Of a stretch of DNA of 64,000 bases, positions 9,738 through 21,303 are shown piece by piece. The stretch lies in assembly GCA_009667805.1 (NCBI GenBank), contig CM019066.1, positions 120,667,690 to 120,731,689 of the forward strand, written 5' to 3'. Both the position numbers and the translations under genes were made by a program. The notes below the pieces were generated by a model. It had not been told where the DNA came from and ran no database searches. It saw nothing but the letters and a program-made list of their open reading frames with translations. This stretch comes from Leptobrachium leishanense (Eukaryota > Chordata > Amphibia > Anura > Megophryidae). The stretch's first letter is position 1. The number at the start of each line of letters is the position of its first letter.

Positions 9738-12700
9738 ATCATCTGCTGGAAAGGTATCCAGGTCTTCCCTTGCCCCTAGGTAGTCCTGCACCATATGTTG
9801 AAGACGCTGGCAATGGGTGCCTACATTTGTCGTCCCTGGGCATCGAGGACTAAAAAATTTTAAAAAAGCATCAGTCAAGCGGCCCTGGCCTTCACCACTA
9901 TTCCTCTGATCACCCGCAGCCTCAGAAGCACGTGTGTCAGCACTTGGTAATCTACCAGTGCCTGGAAAGGTGTTACACAAGTGTCGCTTTAGAGCGTCCA
10001 AGTTTTTTCATCCTGTGCTCCCTCTGTGCGGGCAGGATGAGCTCTGCAACTTTCCCCTTGTATCGTGGATCAAGAAGGGTTGCCAACCAGTAATGATCCC
10101 TCTCCTTGATACCACGAATCCTGGGGTCCTTTAGCAGGCTTTGCATCATTAGGGAGCCCATGCAGCGTAGGTTGAAGGTGGCATTAGCTTCCGAGTCTTC
10201 CTGGTCAATGAGGATGACCATATCGTGCACTTCCTCCTCCCTGCCACGCACTAGCCCTTCTGTTTCTGGGCACACAAAACCCTCCCTTGAGGAATCCCCA
10301 CCTTCAATGCCCCCACTACTTAAATATTCCTCCTCCTCCTCATCCTCCTCCTGTCTGATCTGAGTAGGACCTGCTGGAATGCTGTCTGCGGAAAGACTGG
10401 GGCCTTGAGAGCTAGGGAAGGTCTCCTCTTCCTCCCGCTGCTCTGCCTCTAGAGCCACATCTATAATTCCCCGCAGAGTGTGCTCCAGCAGGAACACTAA
10501 AGGAAATGTGTCACTGATGCATGCACTGTCCCTGCTCACCATCCTCGTTGCCTCCTCAAATGGTGACAGTACAGTACATGCAGCATTGATCATCAGCCAC
10601 TGCGGGGGGGGGGAAACAAGTTGACCTGAACCTGTCCTTGTGCCATACTCACACAGGTACTCGTTGATGGCCATCTGCTGCTTGTGCAGACGCTGCTGCA
10701 TTGCTAATGTCGAGTTCCACCTGGTGGGCATGTCACAGATCAGACGGTTTGTGGGAAGGTGGAATTCTCTTTGAATTTCTGCCAGGCGAACGCTTGCTGG
10801 GAATGACCGTCTGAAGTGGCTGCAGACTTTTCTGGCCTAGATGAGAAGCTCTGGCAGCCCTGGGTACTTGGTTAGGAAACGCTGCACCACCAGATTTAGG
10901 ACGTGTGCTAGGCATGGTACATGCGTCAATTTACCCTTGCGTAGGGCGGAGAGACGGTAGCTGCCATTATCGCAGACGATCATTCCCAGCTCAAGCTGGC
11001 GTGGTGTTAACCATCTCTGCACCTGCCCCTGCAGAGCTGACAAAATTTCTGACCCGGTGTGGCTCCTGTCCCCTAAACAAACCAGCTCAAGCTCAGTATG
11101 GCATCTTTTTGCTTGAGCCATTGCGTAGACCCTGTCAGGCGTCGGTTTAACTGCCACTTCACCAGAGACAGAGGAGGAGGAGGAAGAGGTGGTGGTGGTG
11201 GAGCAGACAGACCTCATACAAGCAGCTTTCTGGAGGCGTGGTGGATGAACAAGCTCCAGCACAGAGCCCCGTCTTGGATCCCTCCCAGCTGCAATCAGAG
11301 TTACCCAGTGTGCCGTGAAGGAAATGTAACGACCCTGTCCATGCTTGCTGGACCACGTGTCTAAAGTCACATGCACCTTGCTGCTGACTGCCTTTGCCAA
11401 TGACTGGATAACATTGTCTTCCACGTGCTGGTATAGTGCTGGAATGGCCTTGCGTGAAAAGTAATGGCATTTTGGAACCTGCCACTGTGGTACAGCACAT
11501 TCAGCAAATTCACGGAAGGGAGCAGAGTCCACCAGCTGGAAAGGCAGCAGCTGCAATGCGAGTAATTTTGCTAAGCTGGCATTTAGACGCTGTGCTTGGG
11601 GATGGTTGGGACTATATTTTTTCTTTCGCTGCAGCAGCTGCGGCAACGTAATTTGACTGCGTAAATTTTCAGCTACTGGGATGATGTCACATTGTGAGGA
11701 AGGACCTGGTACATCCATTACTGTAGCATCATCCCTGTCAGTGGAGGTTGTAGGCAATGACATGGCAGGACATACAGTGGGGGTAGAGACAGATGAGGAG
11801 GAGTAGGACCTACGCAAAGTTTTGCGCCAACGGGATGTGTGGCACTTATTCATATGTCGCCTCAAGACCGTGGTACCCAAGTGTCCAGTATCTTTCCCAC
11901 GCGTAAGCCTCATCTCAACCTCAACATAGATTACAAATAGCAACGCTGCGCTCTACTGCACATTTCTTAAAGAACTCCCTGACAACAGAGTTCCTGCATG
12001 TGTTCTTTGAGACAACAGCGCTCTGCACCGGAGCAGCTCTGACATGTGATGCCTTGGACTGGCTAGTGCTACGGTTGGTCACAGAGGATGTTGTGCCTCG
12101 TGTTTGCTGTGCCTCCTCCTCCCCCTCTTCCTCACTTAATTCCTCTGTTCGATCTGGCACCCAGGTGGAGTCAGTGACCTCATCATCATTGTCATCATCA
12201 CCCCCTATCTCCTCGTCACTGGAGCCAACTTGGCAGTATGCTGCAGCTGCTGGGGCAACATGAGTGCCAGTTATTTGTGTGTCATCACTGGCACCCCCTT
12301 CCTCTAGGTTGATTATACTCCCTTCCTCAACCTCAGAGATTGAATCAGAGCACTGTACTTGCTGCGCATCCTCAAGCAGCATGTCACTCTCATTGTAGTC
12401 AAACAATTCAGTTGACTCCTCCGTGTGTGATAGCGAGGCTACGGCAGAAGTAGCTGTGGACATGGAGGCTGCATTAGATGCTTTGGCAGCTGAGGTGGAC
12501 TGTAAAACACTATAAGCCTGGCTGGCAGAGGACTCGGAGGATGAGGATGGCCTGGTTAGCCAATCCACCAAGTCCTCTATGTTGCTGCTGCTTAAGATGG
12601 CCAGCACCAGTTAGAAAGGACAAGCGTGCACCACGTCCACCACAACCAGAGGCACAGCCTCCCGACACAGGGGCTGCTTGCCCTCTTATCTGTGTCTGGG

Positions 12701-12829
12701 AGCGTCTGCCTGTCCTTTTTGTTCTTTCAGGCATGTTGAGTGATATATAGATTAATATATACAGAACTCTGATTCAACTCTGGTATAACTCAGTGAGACA
12801 CACTGATAGCTGGCAGCCAGTGACAAGAG

Positions 12830-13490
12830 ACAGATCACCTCAATTCACAAATGTTTTGTAGAAATTAGTGAGCCCCGAAATACAACGTGGTACTGGATGT
12901 GTGATGAGACACAGATCACCTCAATTCACAAATGTTTTAAAGAAATTAGTGAGCCCCAATATAATGCGTGGTACTGGTTGTGTGACGAGACACAGATCAC
13001 CTCAATTCACAAATGTTTTGTAGAAATTAGTGAGCCCCAAAATACTGCTTGGTACTGGATGTGTGACAAGACACATATCACCTCAATTCACAAATGTTTT
13101 AAAGAAATTAGTGAGCCCCAAAATACTGCGTGGTACTGGATGTGTGACGAGACACAGATAACCTCAATTCCCAAATGTTTTTTAGAAATTTGTGACCCCC
13201 AAAATACTTGCTGGCAGTGACAAGACACAGATCACCTCAATTCCCAAATGTTTTGTAGAAATTTGTGACCCCCAAAATACTGCGTGGTACTGGCTGTGTG
13301 ACAAGACACAGATCACCTCAATTTACAAATGTTTTAAAGAAATTAGTGAGCCCCAAAAAGATTTGCTGGCACAGTGACAAGACCCAGAAGATCACCTCAA
13401 TTCACAAATGTTTTAAAGAAAGTTGTAAACCCCAAAAAAACTTGCTAGCACAGTGACAAGACACACATCACCTAAATTCCCCGATATTTG
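12830..13490. repeat. Tandem array inside hAT, period about 81 bp
   Basis: The word CACAGATCACCTCAATTCAC recurs at intervals near 81 bp (about 12831, 12912, 12993, 13074, 13155, 13226, 13308, 13386, 13460). It lies between the transposase start and the right TIR. The repeated open frames are by-products of the array. Confidence 0.88.
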
Positions 13491-13891
13491 GTAGAAATGA
13501 GACCCCCCAGTAGCGTGGCAGACCGGCAGTAACAAGACACAACTATCTCCTTTGAAATCTCCTCTGAAATGCGTGCAGAATCGGCGCGTGGAAACGTTAT
13601 ATAGTGTGCTGCGGGACTTAGCTCTGTGAGCCCATGATTGGGCAAAATTTGCCCAATCAGGACTCTGAGTGGTGATTGGCATAGTGTTGAACCAGTCTTG
13701 CACCAGACCTGTGGTCAGGTGCAAGGCTGTAGCCAATTACGAGCTTCAGGCCAGTGGGAAAATGCATTGTGGTCCATTGTGGTCGAACGTGCGGCGAACA
13801 CCCGGAAATGTTCGGTGTTCGCGATCTCATCGAACAGGCCACGTTCAGGTCGAACCCCGAACCGTCCGAACCGCTCATCCCTACTCATTAC

Positions 13892-14100
13892 CTCATCCAG
13901 GATAGGCCTTTTCATGCCCTGCACCGCCCCTTTACTTAGGATCCCTAGCTGCACCCATACCATTCTGCTATTGTCATTCGGTTGCCATTTGTATTGTCTG
14001 CACCCAATAAACCCCATTTAAACCCTGTTTAGTTTTCTGCCGGTTAAGTCACTGCATCCTGGCCTCGTAACTTTGCCCCGGTACACAAAATCTGGCATAT
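13892..14100. other. Unclassified repeat unit, right part
   Basis: Continuation of the unit interrupted at 2392. It contains an AATAAA box near 14005 and a CTGCATCCTGGCCTCGTAAC segment. The boundary with the Tc1 right end is near 14100 but not sharply defined. Confidence 0.35.
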
Positions 14101-14162
14101 GGAAGGCTCGCACCTATTTGCTTAGTTAAATCCTGATGGTGACTTTTTCTGACCACGCACTG

Positions 14163-14772
14163 TATTTTTCAGGTCAGTGTAGTCACCAGTGAAAAAAATT
14201 AAAAAATGCATATAAAAGTAGGAGCAGAGCAGATGATAAGTAAGGACAGGGATAAACAATGATCATAGTCCATTGCATGTGAGTCCAGTGATAACAAATT
14301 CAGATTTATTGCATATGTTTACTCTTTTCTCTCTCCTCCAAGGTTATTACAATTTCACCTCTCCTCCATTTTGTATATGAATAAAAGAAAGTGTAGGTTA
14401 CGCTAATAAAACCATAAAATAAATAATAAAAAAATTATTTTTTTCCCTTCAAACTCACACATACGCAGATCATTCTCTTTGTGTCCATCAACATGGCCGC
14501 GAATTTCAAGCTGCGTTCCAGCATCGGGGGAGCCGTTTTATACATTGCAAACTTAAAAGCAGATGTTTTTGACTTAAAAACAAACATATTTGTTTTCCAT
14601 CATCTAGAAATGGCCTGAATATTTAGAAGTTGTTCAAAAACTCTAAAAACGCTTATAAAAACACATGTCAAAAGGAATACAGTCTTCCTCTATGTTGTCA
14701 TTATTAACCCTTTTTTATATACTCCACCAATTTGTTGTGAAGCACTTTCCGACTCCTCAATCATCTTTCTAT
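14163..14772. other. Intron of WDR49, no feature recognised
   Basis: AT-rich single-copy-looking sequence. No exon with WD-repeat similarity and no transposon ends were recognised. Confidence 0.4.
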
Positions 14773-15413
14773 CAGGGTTATTCAAAAAGTCACCGCACAT
14801 TCGGTGACTTTTCGTTCTCTTCAATTCGGTTCCTTTTGCCGATCCCATTTCGGTGACCCTGCGGTGTATTCAGCAAACACCACAGGGCCCCCGAATTGCA
14901 GGGAAAAGCTACCGCAAACCCGACGAAAACAAACCGCAAAACCCAATGAATGCACACCGAAAACCCTCAAAAACATCTGGATTAACCTGCCGAAAACCAC
15001 GGAAAAACCCGAGCAGGAGCCGATCACCCGCAGCAAAGCCGCCGAAAAAAGCCGAGACCGCAGACAGAGTGAAGTGAATAAATTAGGAAAACTGTTTGCA
15101 AAGAAACTACTGAGCGAAAATGTCAGAAATTTACATATGAGGTCCAGGGAATGATAATAAAGAGGGCTGTTACAGAAAAAATAAGTAAACTTAAAAAAAA
15201 AAATCGGACTTTTAAAAAAAAAAAAAAAATTAAGAAAAATGCTTAAAATATCCTAAAAAATCTATAAATAAAGAGACTTTTTACTGCAGAATTTTATAAT
15301 GAATGGTTTATTAGATATTGAATTAAAACGGGAATATGTTTAACATTGAAGCCTATGATTTTCAGCGTTCGGTTACCTTTCTCAAGCAATTCGGATCTCT
15401 TTGAATAACCCTG
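14773..15413. mobile_element. Non-autonomous DNA element with CAGGGTTATTC ends
   Basis: The ends CAGGGTTATTCAAA and TTTGAATAACCCTG are inverted repeats, and TAT stands on both sides (14770-14772 and 15414-15416). Related longer elements are at 26859-27738, 31908-32594 and 52378-54507. It has a GC-rich left half with no credible protein and an AT-rich right half. Confidence 0.8.
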
Positions 15414-16139
15414 TATCTCTTTTAATAAAATCCATCTTTTATCTAGTGAAGCCCTCTACTTCAATTGATTTTGATTAATTGTTGTTTTTTAATTATCTAT
15501 TGAATTTTAAATGTGTGGAAATTAGTGTAGTGTTCTCTTATTATTTTTTTATTTAATGTGAGAGTTTATACATATTTATTTAAATGTGAACTCGTGAGAG
15601 TTTATATAAGGTTTATATATATTTATTTAGATGTGAACTTGTGAGAGTTTTTATAAGGTTTATATTTGTTTGTGTCCATCTCTTTTTTTTAAAATGTATT
15701 GTTTTGTGTATTTTCATAAATTTAATAATTTATCTTTTTTCCTGTTTTATACTTCTATCCAAATCTTTCATAATATATTTCTTATGAAAATACTTTATTA
15801 ATTTAATTCAATTAAATTTTTCTCCCTTGTTTAAAAAAATGTGACTAGAAGCCTTTCTTATTATTTATTTTATGGTTTTATTGGGGTAACCTACGCTATC
15901 TTTTATACATATACAAAACGGAGGAGAGGTGAAATTGTAACGACTCTAGAGGTGCAAGAAAAGAAGGGAGGGATAGGCTTTACAGATTCAACAGTGCATT
16001 TTATTGAGCCAATTTTATGTTGGCTCAGGATCGTGTGAGTGAAAAATATTTTCTTTATTATCACTGTTTTATCTGTCCGGTTGATCTGCACTATCGATAT
16101 TTTCATTTTTTTGGAGGTCCAAAAATGATACCGATATAA
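15414..16139. other. AT-rich intron sequence
   Basis: Dominated by T-rich and TTTATA-like sequence. No gene or clear element was found. Confidence 0.4.
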
Positions 16140-16330
16140 ACCGCAGGATCCTTCCAGGGTGCACGGATCTCTATGTGAGTGCAATCGATGGCCCCCGGAA
16201 CATTAGCAAACCCTCCATTCTCTTAAGACCCCGTTTCAAAGCGCGAATTACCGAATTACCCAGGAGTGAACATATGGAATAGATCTGAAATTTTTAGCGT
16301 TCGCCTAACATGCCTTGGAATATTATTGAC
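16140..16330 (-). pseudogene. PIF/Harbinger transposase fragment
   Basis: On the minus strand about 16210-16140 encodes NGGFANVPGAIDCTHIEIRA, which matches the nuclease block of Harbinger transposases (G-x-IDCTH-x3-RAP). Upstream sequence in the same frame (FPRHVRRTLKISDLFHMFTP) looks like the preceding segment but contains stops. It is a short decayed relic. Confidence 0.7.
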
Positions 16331-16461
16331 CTGTAAGGGGGAAATTGTATGGGATATAACACCTGTGTGAGATATAGTTGCTATATTTAAGTTGCATTCC
16401 TTCGTTTATAAAGTGTGGGGGGGAAAGTTTGTTTATATAATCCATTAGGAGGAGCTGTTTA

Positions 16462-16563
16462 ATACACATTATTTTAGTTTTATGTTAAAAACAATGAACA
16501 TGTTTCTCAAGACACCACAATCCACTTCCCAAAAATGAATAGGGGCCACCAGATCACCAGTGC
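16462..16563 (-). CDS. Weak candidate for a further WDR49 exon
   Basis: An AG acceptor at 16564-16565 would join in the correct phase (1) to the exon ending at 16933. It would encode GTGDLVAPIHFWEV, faintly like the WD-blade sequence that follows at this place in WDR49, and then run to a TAA. There is no good polypyrimidine tract and no clear donor, and the expected later WD blades are missing. It may be an alternative 3' end or chance. Confidence 0.2.
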
Positions 16564-16932
16564 CTGTCAACATGGTTATACATGGTCTTGCCCTTGACTG
16601 AAGTAAAGAACATATAATCATTTTTTTTCCCCAAAACAATGCAGCAATTAATATGGAATATTTAGTGAAAAATTTATACAATGTCAGCTACAGGTGTTGC
16701 AAATACCTTTTAAGACCTTGTTTGGCAACACTTCTAGATTTGTTTAATGGTGTGGAGGGTAAGCAAGGATAGTGTCCATTTAACTAGTTCTAAAAGCATG
16801 CAAGTGGAGCAAATAGTACAGTTATTCCAGTGTTCTAGAAAGAGGTGATTCAGAGACTGCTGCTAGAGTGTATTCAGAGTAGTCCATAGTTATACTGCTA
16901 CAGCAAACCACTAATAACCTAAAAGTTTTTAC

Positions 16933-17088
16933 CTGCTGTGGAGACATGTTTTCTTGCCTCAAGGAAGAACAACCTTGTTACAGTGTTATTGCTGTCAGAG
17001 TCTGCACTGTTGAGGTTACTCATCGACCGTGTGTGTCGTTCTGAAGATGAGGAGATGTGTCTTTTACCAGCACTTTTCAAATGGGAAT
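16933..17088 (-). CDS. WDR49: WDR49 exon j (156 bp)
   Basis: The acceptor follows TTTCTTTTTCAG and the donor is CAG|GTAAAA. Phase 1 at both ends continues from the exon at 26596. It encodes a Ser/Arg-rich linker ending with NTVTRLFFLEARKHVSTA, which matches the segment before the next WD blade in WDR49. The linker is less conserved than the other exons. The intron towards the previous exon is about 9.5 kb and contains the PLE and L1-like insertions. Confidence 0.75.
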
Positions 17089-17356
17089 CTGAAAAAGAAA
17101 TACCTTTTCAAAGCACTTCTCTAAAATAATAAAACAGACAACTTTTGAAATATAGGCTAATAAAAATAATTCTCAAGTTAGCTGAGTTATCAATTTCGGC
17201 TTACATTTTGCAAGATTTGAAATAAATGGAAAACTGAAAAAAAAAAAACATATTTACTGGCTTGGAAATTGGACCTAAAGGACAAAGACCATTTCCATAA
17301 GCTCTTCACTGTCTGCAATGTCTGTACATGACAATTTCAACACAAATTAGATGTAG
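17089..17356. other. Intron of WDR49
   Basis: Short AT-rich stretch between the exon and a piggyBac-type element; nothing recognised. Confidence 0.4.
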
Positions 17357-17360
17357 TTAA

Positions 17361-17777
17361 CCCCTTCACTACCAAGTGATTTTCAAAAAAAAAACATTGT
17401 CAGAAACCAGTGGTTTTTTGTAAAATCATTTTTAATCTTAAAGTAAGAAATATTTGCGTTTATACCCATTGTATGTCTTAATGTAAATACCTATTTTTGG
17501 CCAGTAGATGGCGCCATCTACTGCTAAATTGAGTTGAGGTTTTAGCGGCTGGTCTATTTTCTTCTATTTCTCCTGCATCGGCTGCTGACATTCCGATATT
17601 TCAGAGCTTTGAGCAGATGGATTTACAGTTTTAGCTCTTTGGGCATTATGCTCACAGGGCTAAAACTTTGGGGGTACCTTCTGCAGCCCAAAAGCAAAAG
17701 AAATTTGTTTGCAGCACATGAATTTAATTTGCTTTTGGGCTGCAGATCAGCATATCGAGATATCAGTATTGAAGGGG
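17361..17777. mobile_element. piggyBac-type MITE (417 bp)
   Basis: It is bounded by TTAA on both sides (17357-17360 and 17778-17781), with inverted ends CCCCTTCACTACCAAG and CTTCAATACTGATATC read from the other strand after CCCC. TTAA duplication with CCC ends indicates the piggyBac type. No protein is encoded. A partial relative ends at 48064. Confidence 0.75.
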
Positions 17778-17864
17778 TTAAAAAGACATTCTAGGGAATA
17801 AAGAGAGGTTTGTTGGGAGAGTAACTGGAGGAGTTCATATTTACCTGTGACCCCAGCTATTTTT

Positions 17865-19631
17865 GTAATTCAAAATTTTTTATTTTGAAAAGACAGCAGA
17901 ATAAAACATGCAGTGTAACAGAAAACCATGGCCTCGAAGGGCAAACAAGAAGAGAAAGCTGGTGTACACAGTAGTAATGCAAAACACTGAGTTGAGAAGT
18001 GGGGACTGGGGGGGGAATAAATAAAAAAGAAAAGGGGGTGAGGAAGGTAGGGAGGGGGATATGGCAATGGCCATCTTCGTGACTCTCCTGGCTCACTCCA
18101 GAGAGTCCAAGGACAAGGAGGCCATGGAGGACAAATGTCACGTGGCCAAGGGCTTGAGGGCCAATTATGGCAGACCTATCCGGAAAAGTCGCCATAGTGG
18201 CTCGCCCCAAGGGAGTCCCGGTCTGCCAAATAAAACTAAAAATAAAATAAAAAAAAAAGAAAAAAGAAAAGGGGGGGAAACCAACCGGAAGGGGGAGGGG
18301 AAGAAATGAGGTCCCCAACATCCACTAAGACATCATGAATACTCTGCACACCGTAAGAGTCAGCAAAAAAGACAAAAACAATGTCTCTTAAGTCTCAGCC
18401 AGTCATCGAGGGGGGGGATCTTTGTGAAAAATAATAAACATCCCCTAAAGGGGGGGGGGGTCTCAGTATGTAATAGAATCAAGAGGGGGGAGGGAAGGGG
18501 GGTAGAAAATAAAATAGAAACGAAAAAGTCAGCATGAAATCAGCATGAAAAAAAAAAAGTCCTCTTAATCAGCCGAAAAAGGAGGAAAATGAGGGGGGGC
18601 AGTCACTCGGCAGGGAATCAGCATAGTCTCAGAAAAAAAATAATATATATATATATATATATTAGAAAATAAAAAAAGTCTTCAAAAGCGTCCTCAAAAG
18701 ATGTCACATAAATGAGTGAAAAATCCACAGAAAGAAAACGGGGGGGGGGGGGGTGTCACAGCGAAAAAAGATCAGCAGGCCAGGGCCAAATACGCTTTGG
18801 GACAGTCCGCCTCAGCCAGTGTCCATCAAAAAGGCAGGATGAGCAGCCCCGCCGGGTGCATCAACCTCTCGAAGGGCCCTTCGGACGGACAGTCTCCAGG
18901 TCTTCCCATCCGTGACCGGAGCCAGGCCACGGGGCCAGAATCGGCCCAACGGTACACCGGCCGACAGCCCGCCAGAGCGCAGCTGCCCCTCCGTTGCAAA
19001 CTGCACAGGGGGGCATATGGTAGCCAGCTTAGGGACCTCTGCCGCAACCCCTAATCCAGCTGACACCGACAAACCTCCATCATTCGGTTCCAGAGCCACA
19101 CTCGCAGACAGAGGGACCTCCATCGGCTCCGCACACAGATCTCCGCCTCCACCACGGCTTCCAGCATCTTCGGGTCCAGGATCAGCGTCACGTGGTAAGG
19201 CCACCGGCAGCGCCGGAGTGAAGGACAGCAAGAGGGGTCCGGATGGCATCGTCTTCTCGGACGCGAGGGAGAACAGTGACATAACCAGACACTGGTCGGC
19301 GCCAGCAGGTGCAGCCTGCACACCCACCAGCTCCGCCCGGCCAGGCGATCCCCCGCACACGAGCACCCCTGAAATGAAGGGAGAAGAAGGTAGGCCACAA
19401 GATGGCTGCCGGGAGCGCACTCCAGCCGGTGATGGCGGCTATCAGGCGAGTCTCTAGACTGGAGGGGGGGGTGAGACGGGCTCCGGTCGGCACACTTCCG
19501 ATGGCCAGCCGCTGAGGAGTCTCAGGCAACAATTATCGGCAAAAAAAAAATACAGCAAAAGACCCCGAGTTGGAAGGAAAAATACAGAGCTCTGGAAAAA
19601 TGCGGCTGCTTCCTTCAGCGGCCAGCCACGC
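17865..19631 (-). mobile_element. L1-like retroelement with internal deletion
   Basis: A 14-bp duplication CCCCAGCTATTTTT flanks it (17851-17864 and 19632-19645). Read on the minus strand it starts GGGCGTGGCTGGCCGCTGAA, the same type of 5' leader seen in the L1 at 36016. Only about 1.8 kb lies between the duplications and no reverse transcriptase is present. Several G-runs and an open frame of about 200 residues (19420-18812) occur in the leader; I do not recognise a domain in it. Confidence 0.65.
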
Positions 19632-19645
19632 CCCCAGCTATTTTT

Positions 19646-21075
19646 ATACTTCTAAATCCTCATAATGAAAAGACCCTCGTAATGAAAAAGCTTTAACAAA
19701 ATAAAACAGCCCGCACTAACCCAACTCCTGGAAGGCTGTCCTGTGGCTGCTGATTGACAGCCTTTAGTGTGGAGGGAAAACCTAGGCTCTAATGTGCTGG
19801 TACAGTGCCCAGGAACAGCCTTGTGGATAGGAGGATGGCCATTCATCACACAATGACAATTAAATATTTTAAATTGTCGTGGTTTGAGTGCCCTTTTAAT
19901 ACAAACATATCTGCTGCTGGCGCTCTTACCCACATAGCATTCAGTGGGATTCTTCAGCAGGACACAACATGAATACAGAAATGTAGCTGCTATACAGGCT
20001 GCATGGAGCTTTAGAAAGACACTAGCAGAGTAAGGGATGTATAACAATAGAAACATAAATGCATTCCCATTTAAATTTGAGCGCATCTCACTGATTCTGG
20101 CTGCTGTGGATTATAATGACTTTTTCTGTAGAGATTATTCACTAACCTCCTAAATTGCCACCAAATTGCACCGAACAATGAATTTCACTGTGCGGTGCAA
20201 TTTTGGGGCAGTTCGTCTATTCACTAAGCTGTCAAATCGAATCTCAGCAGGGCTGGTGTTTTTTTTTTCCCCCACATGTACCTGTGCGTTATATATTATT
20301 ATTATTATAGAATTGTATTATGAATAATAGTAGCATTATAATAATAATAACATTATAATAATAATAACATAAAACAATCCTATAATAATAATAATAATAA
20401 TGCAGCATTATTAATATATAATAATAATATATATTACACACAAGTAGATGTGTGTGGGGGGGGGAAATACAGGCCCTGAGAGATACAATCACAGGACCTC
20501 CTGCTTACCAGCCAGGCACATTAGACAATTATACCACAGTGTTAGACAACTACACCACATTCATGTGCTGCAGCTGGCCAAGGAGAGCTGCGGGAGGCTG
20601 CGACCCTGTCCCGAGGTAGCAGGGCTCAGGGAGGGGACTCTGTCTCAATTGCGTGCGCACAGAATGTGTAACTCATGTGCACGCTAATAAAAAAGAACAC
20701 GTGGGAACGATTTAGTAGATCGTCCCCACAACTTAATACATCATGCACACGTGTTAATTATTTTTTTCTATGCTGACCACAGCGGGGCTCTGTAAATAGA
20801 AAGTATAAACTACAAAACTAACTACAAAAAAGAGTGCAACCAAGTGTAACTTAGTACAGACAACATGGCAATATAGCACACAGCAACGTAAATTTGCAAC
20901 TTTTAAACACAAGTCTTTTATGGTGAATTCCCATAAGGAACGCATCAAAAGATCATGTTCTTTTTTCCAAGGTCTCCAGGCCTAAAGCGGACATGTAGAA
21001 AATAAGTGTGGATTTTTGGGGCCTGTGTGAAACTTTAAGGCTAAACTAAAATGTATTGTGTTTAAAGTTGCCAGG
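19646..21075. other. Intron of WDR49 with simple repeats
   Basis: Mostly unclassified AT-rich sequence. An imperfect inverted segment (about 20140-20240 against 20690-20740) suggests an old MITE. No exon was recognised. Confidence 0.4.
20293..20445. repeat. AAT/ATT microsatellite
   Basis: Interrupted runs of ATT and AAT trinucleotides cover about 150 bp, including a pure (AAT) tract near 20385-20402. Confidence 0.9.
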
Positions 21076-21267
21076 TCACCTCTGATAAGGGACACAGATG
21101 AATAGGTAGAGAAGCTGGAAATCCTTGTTGATTCTGGGTGGGATGAGCCCAAGTAGAAAGTGTGGAGATCGAGAATCTTCAGAAAACTTTTTCAAAAAGC
21201 TTTATGTAGGTGAATAATTAATTGAGGAAGGTATATAAATGAATAGTAAATTTATTAAAGTAAAAAT

Positions 21268-21303
21268 GCCCAACGCGTTTCGTCCTGAGACTTTATCAAG
21301 GGC
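21268..21303 (-). ncRNA. Hammerhead-like motif in PLE left arm
   Basis: Read on the minus strand: stem I GCCC...GGGC, core UUGAUAA plus an extra A, short stem II GUC/GAC, then GAAAC and GCGUU. The GAAAC and cleavage-site parts fit the hammerhead consensus. The first core block differs at two essential positions (C3 to U and G8 to A), so activity is not expected. Confidence 0.5.

Larger units (their letters stand above)
3996..12734 (-). pseudogene. hAT transposase (BED finger, ZBED-like), broken and split
   Basis: Read from 12734 to 3996, skipping 4239-9737, the gene would give roughly 1,080 residues. In order: a basic start; a long Ser- and acid-rich segment (12607-11990); a BED zinc finger (CNLC, then LRRHMNKCH) near 11850-11960; the DTWSSKHGQGRY block near 11350; CLAHVLNLVV near 10885; TRWNST near 10715; LLDPRYKG near 10065; and the C-terminal dimerisation segment LSERTFSATGG, then DRLTF, near 4060-4150. 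Defects: a frameshift near 12610-12640; a frameshift inside the BED finger near 11925; an in-frame TAG at 10837-10839; an extra base in an A-run at 10005-10010; and the LTR insertion with ATCAT duplicated. The family is clear from the motifs; mobility of this copy is excluded by the breaks. Confidence 0.9.
2392..13883 (-). mobile_element. hAT-superfamily transposon, 11.5 kb, with nested LTR element
   Basis: The element begins TAGGGATGAGC and ends GCTCATCCCTA, and is flanked by perfect 8-bp duplications CTCATTAC (2384-2391 and 13884-13891). TIRs and an 8-bp duplication define a hAT element. Both subterminal regions are rich in CCGAAC/GTTCGG words, which is typical of transposase-binding repeats. 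It encodes a BED-finger hAT transposase on the minus strand, interrupted by a 5.5-kb LTR retrotransposon. Without that insertion the element would be about 6 kb. A 1.9-kb relative with the same ends lies at 59488-61396. Confidence 0.92.
689..14162. mobile_element. Tc1-like DNA transposon, interrupted by nested insertions
   Basis: The left end reads TA then CAAAGCCTGACCAAAAAAGT. The right end, read on the minus strand, is TA then CAGTGCGTGGTCAGAAAAAG, so both ends begin CA next to a TA target and share an A-rich terminal repeat. Minus-strand Tc1 transposase relics (positions 717-845 and about 1232-1402) lie inside the left end. The ends are now 13.5 kb apart because a LINE, an unclassified unit, a hAT element and an LTR element sit inside one another. 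Most of the transposase N-terminal half is missing. Family assignment rests on the transposase fragment; pairing of the two ends is inference from terminal similarity and TA flanks. Confidence 0.6.

Noticed and set aside
10106..10363. Serine-rich plus-strand open frame
   Set aside because: Antisense of the acidic linker of the hAT transposase.
12897..13456. Repeated ITSIHKCFKEISEPQ peptides
   Set aside because: By-product of the 81-bp non-coding tandem array.
18812..19457. Overlapping GC-rich open frames of about 180-200 residues
   Set aside because: Both strands are open because of base composition; no domain is visible and the region fits the leader of an L1-like element.
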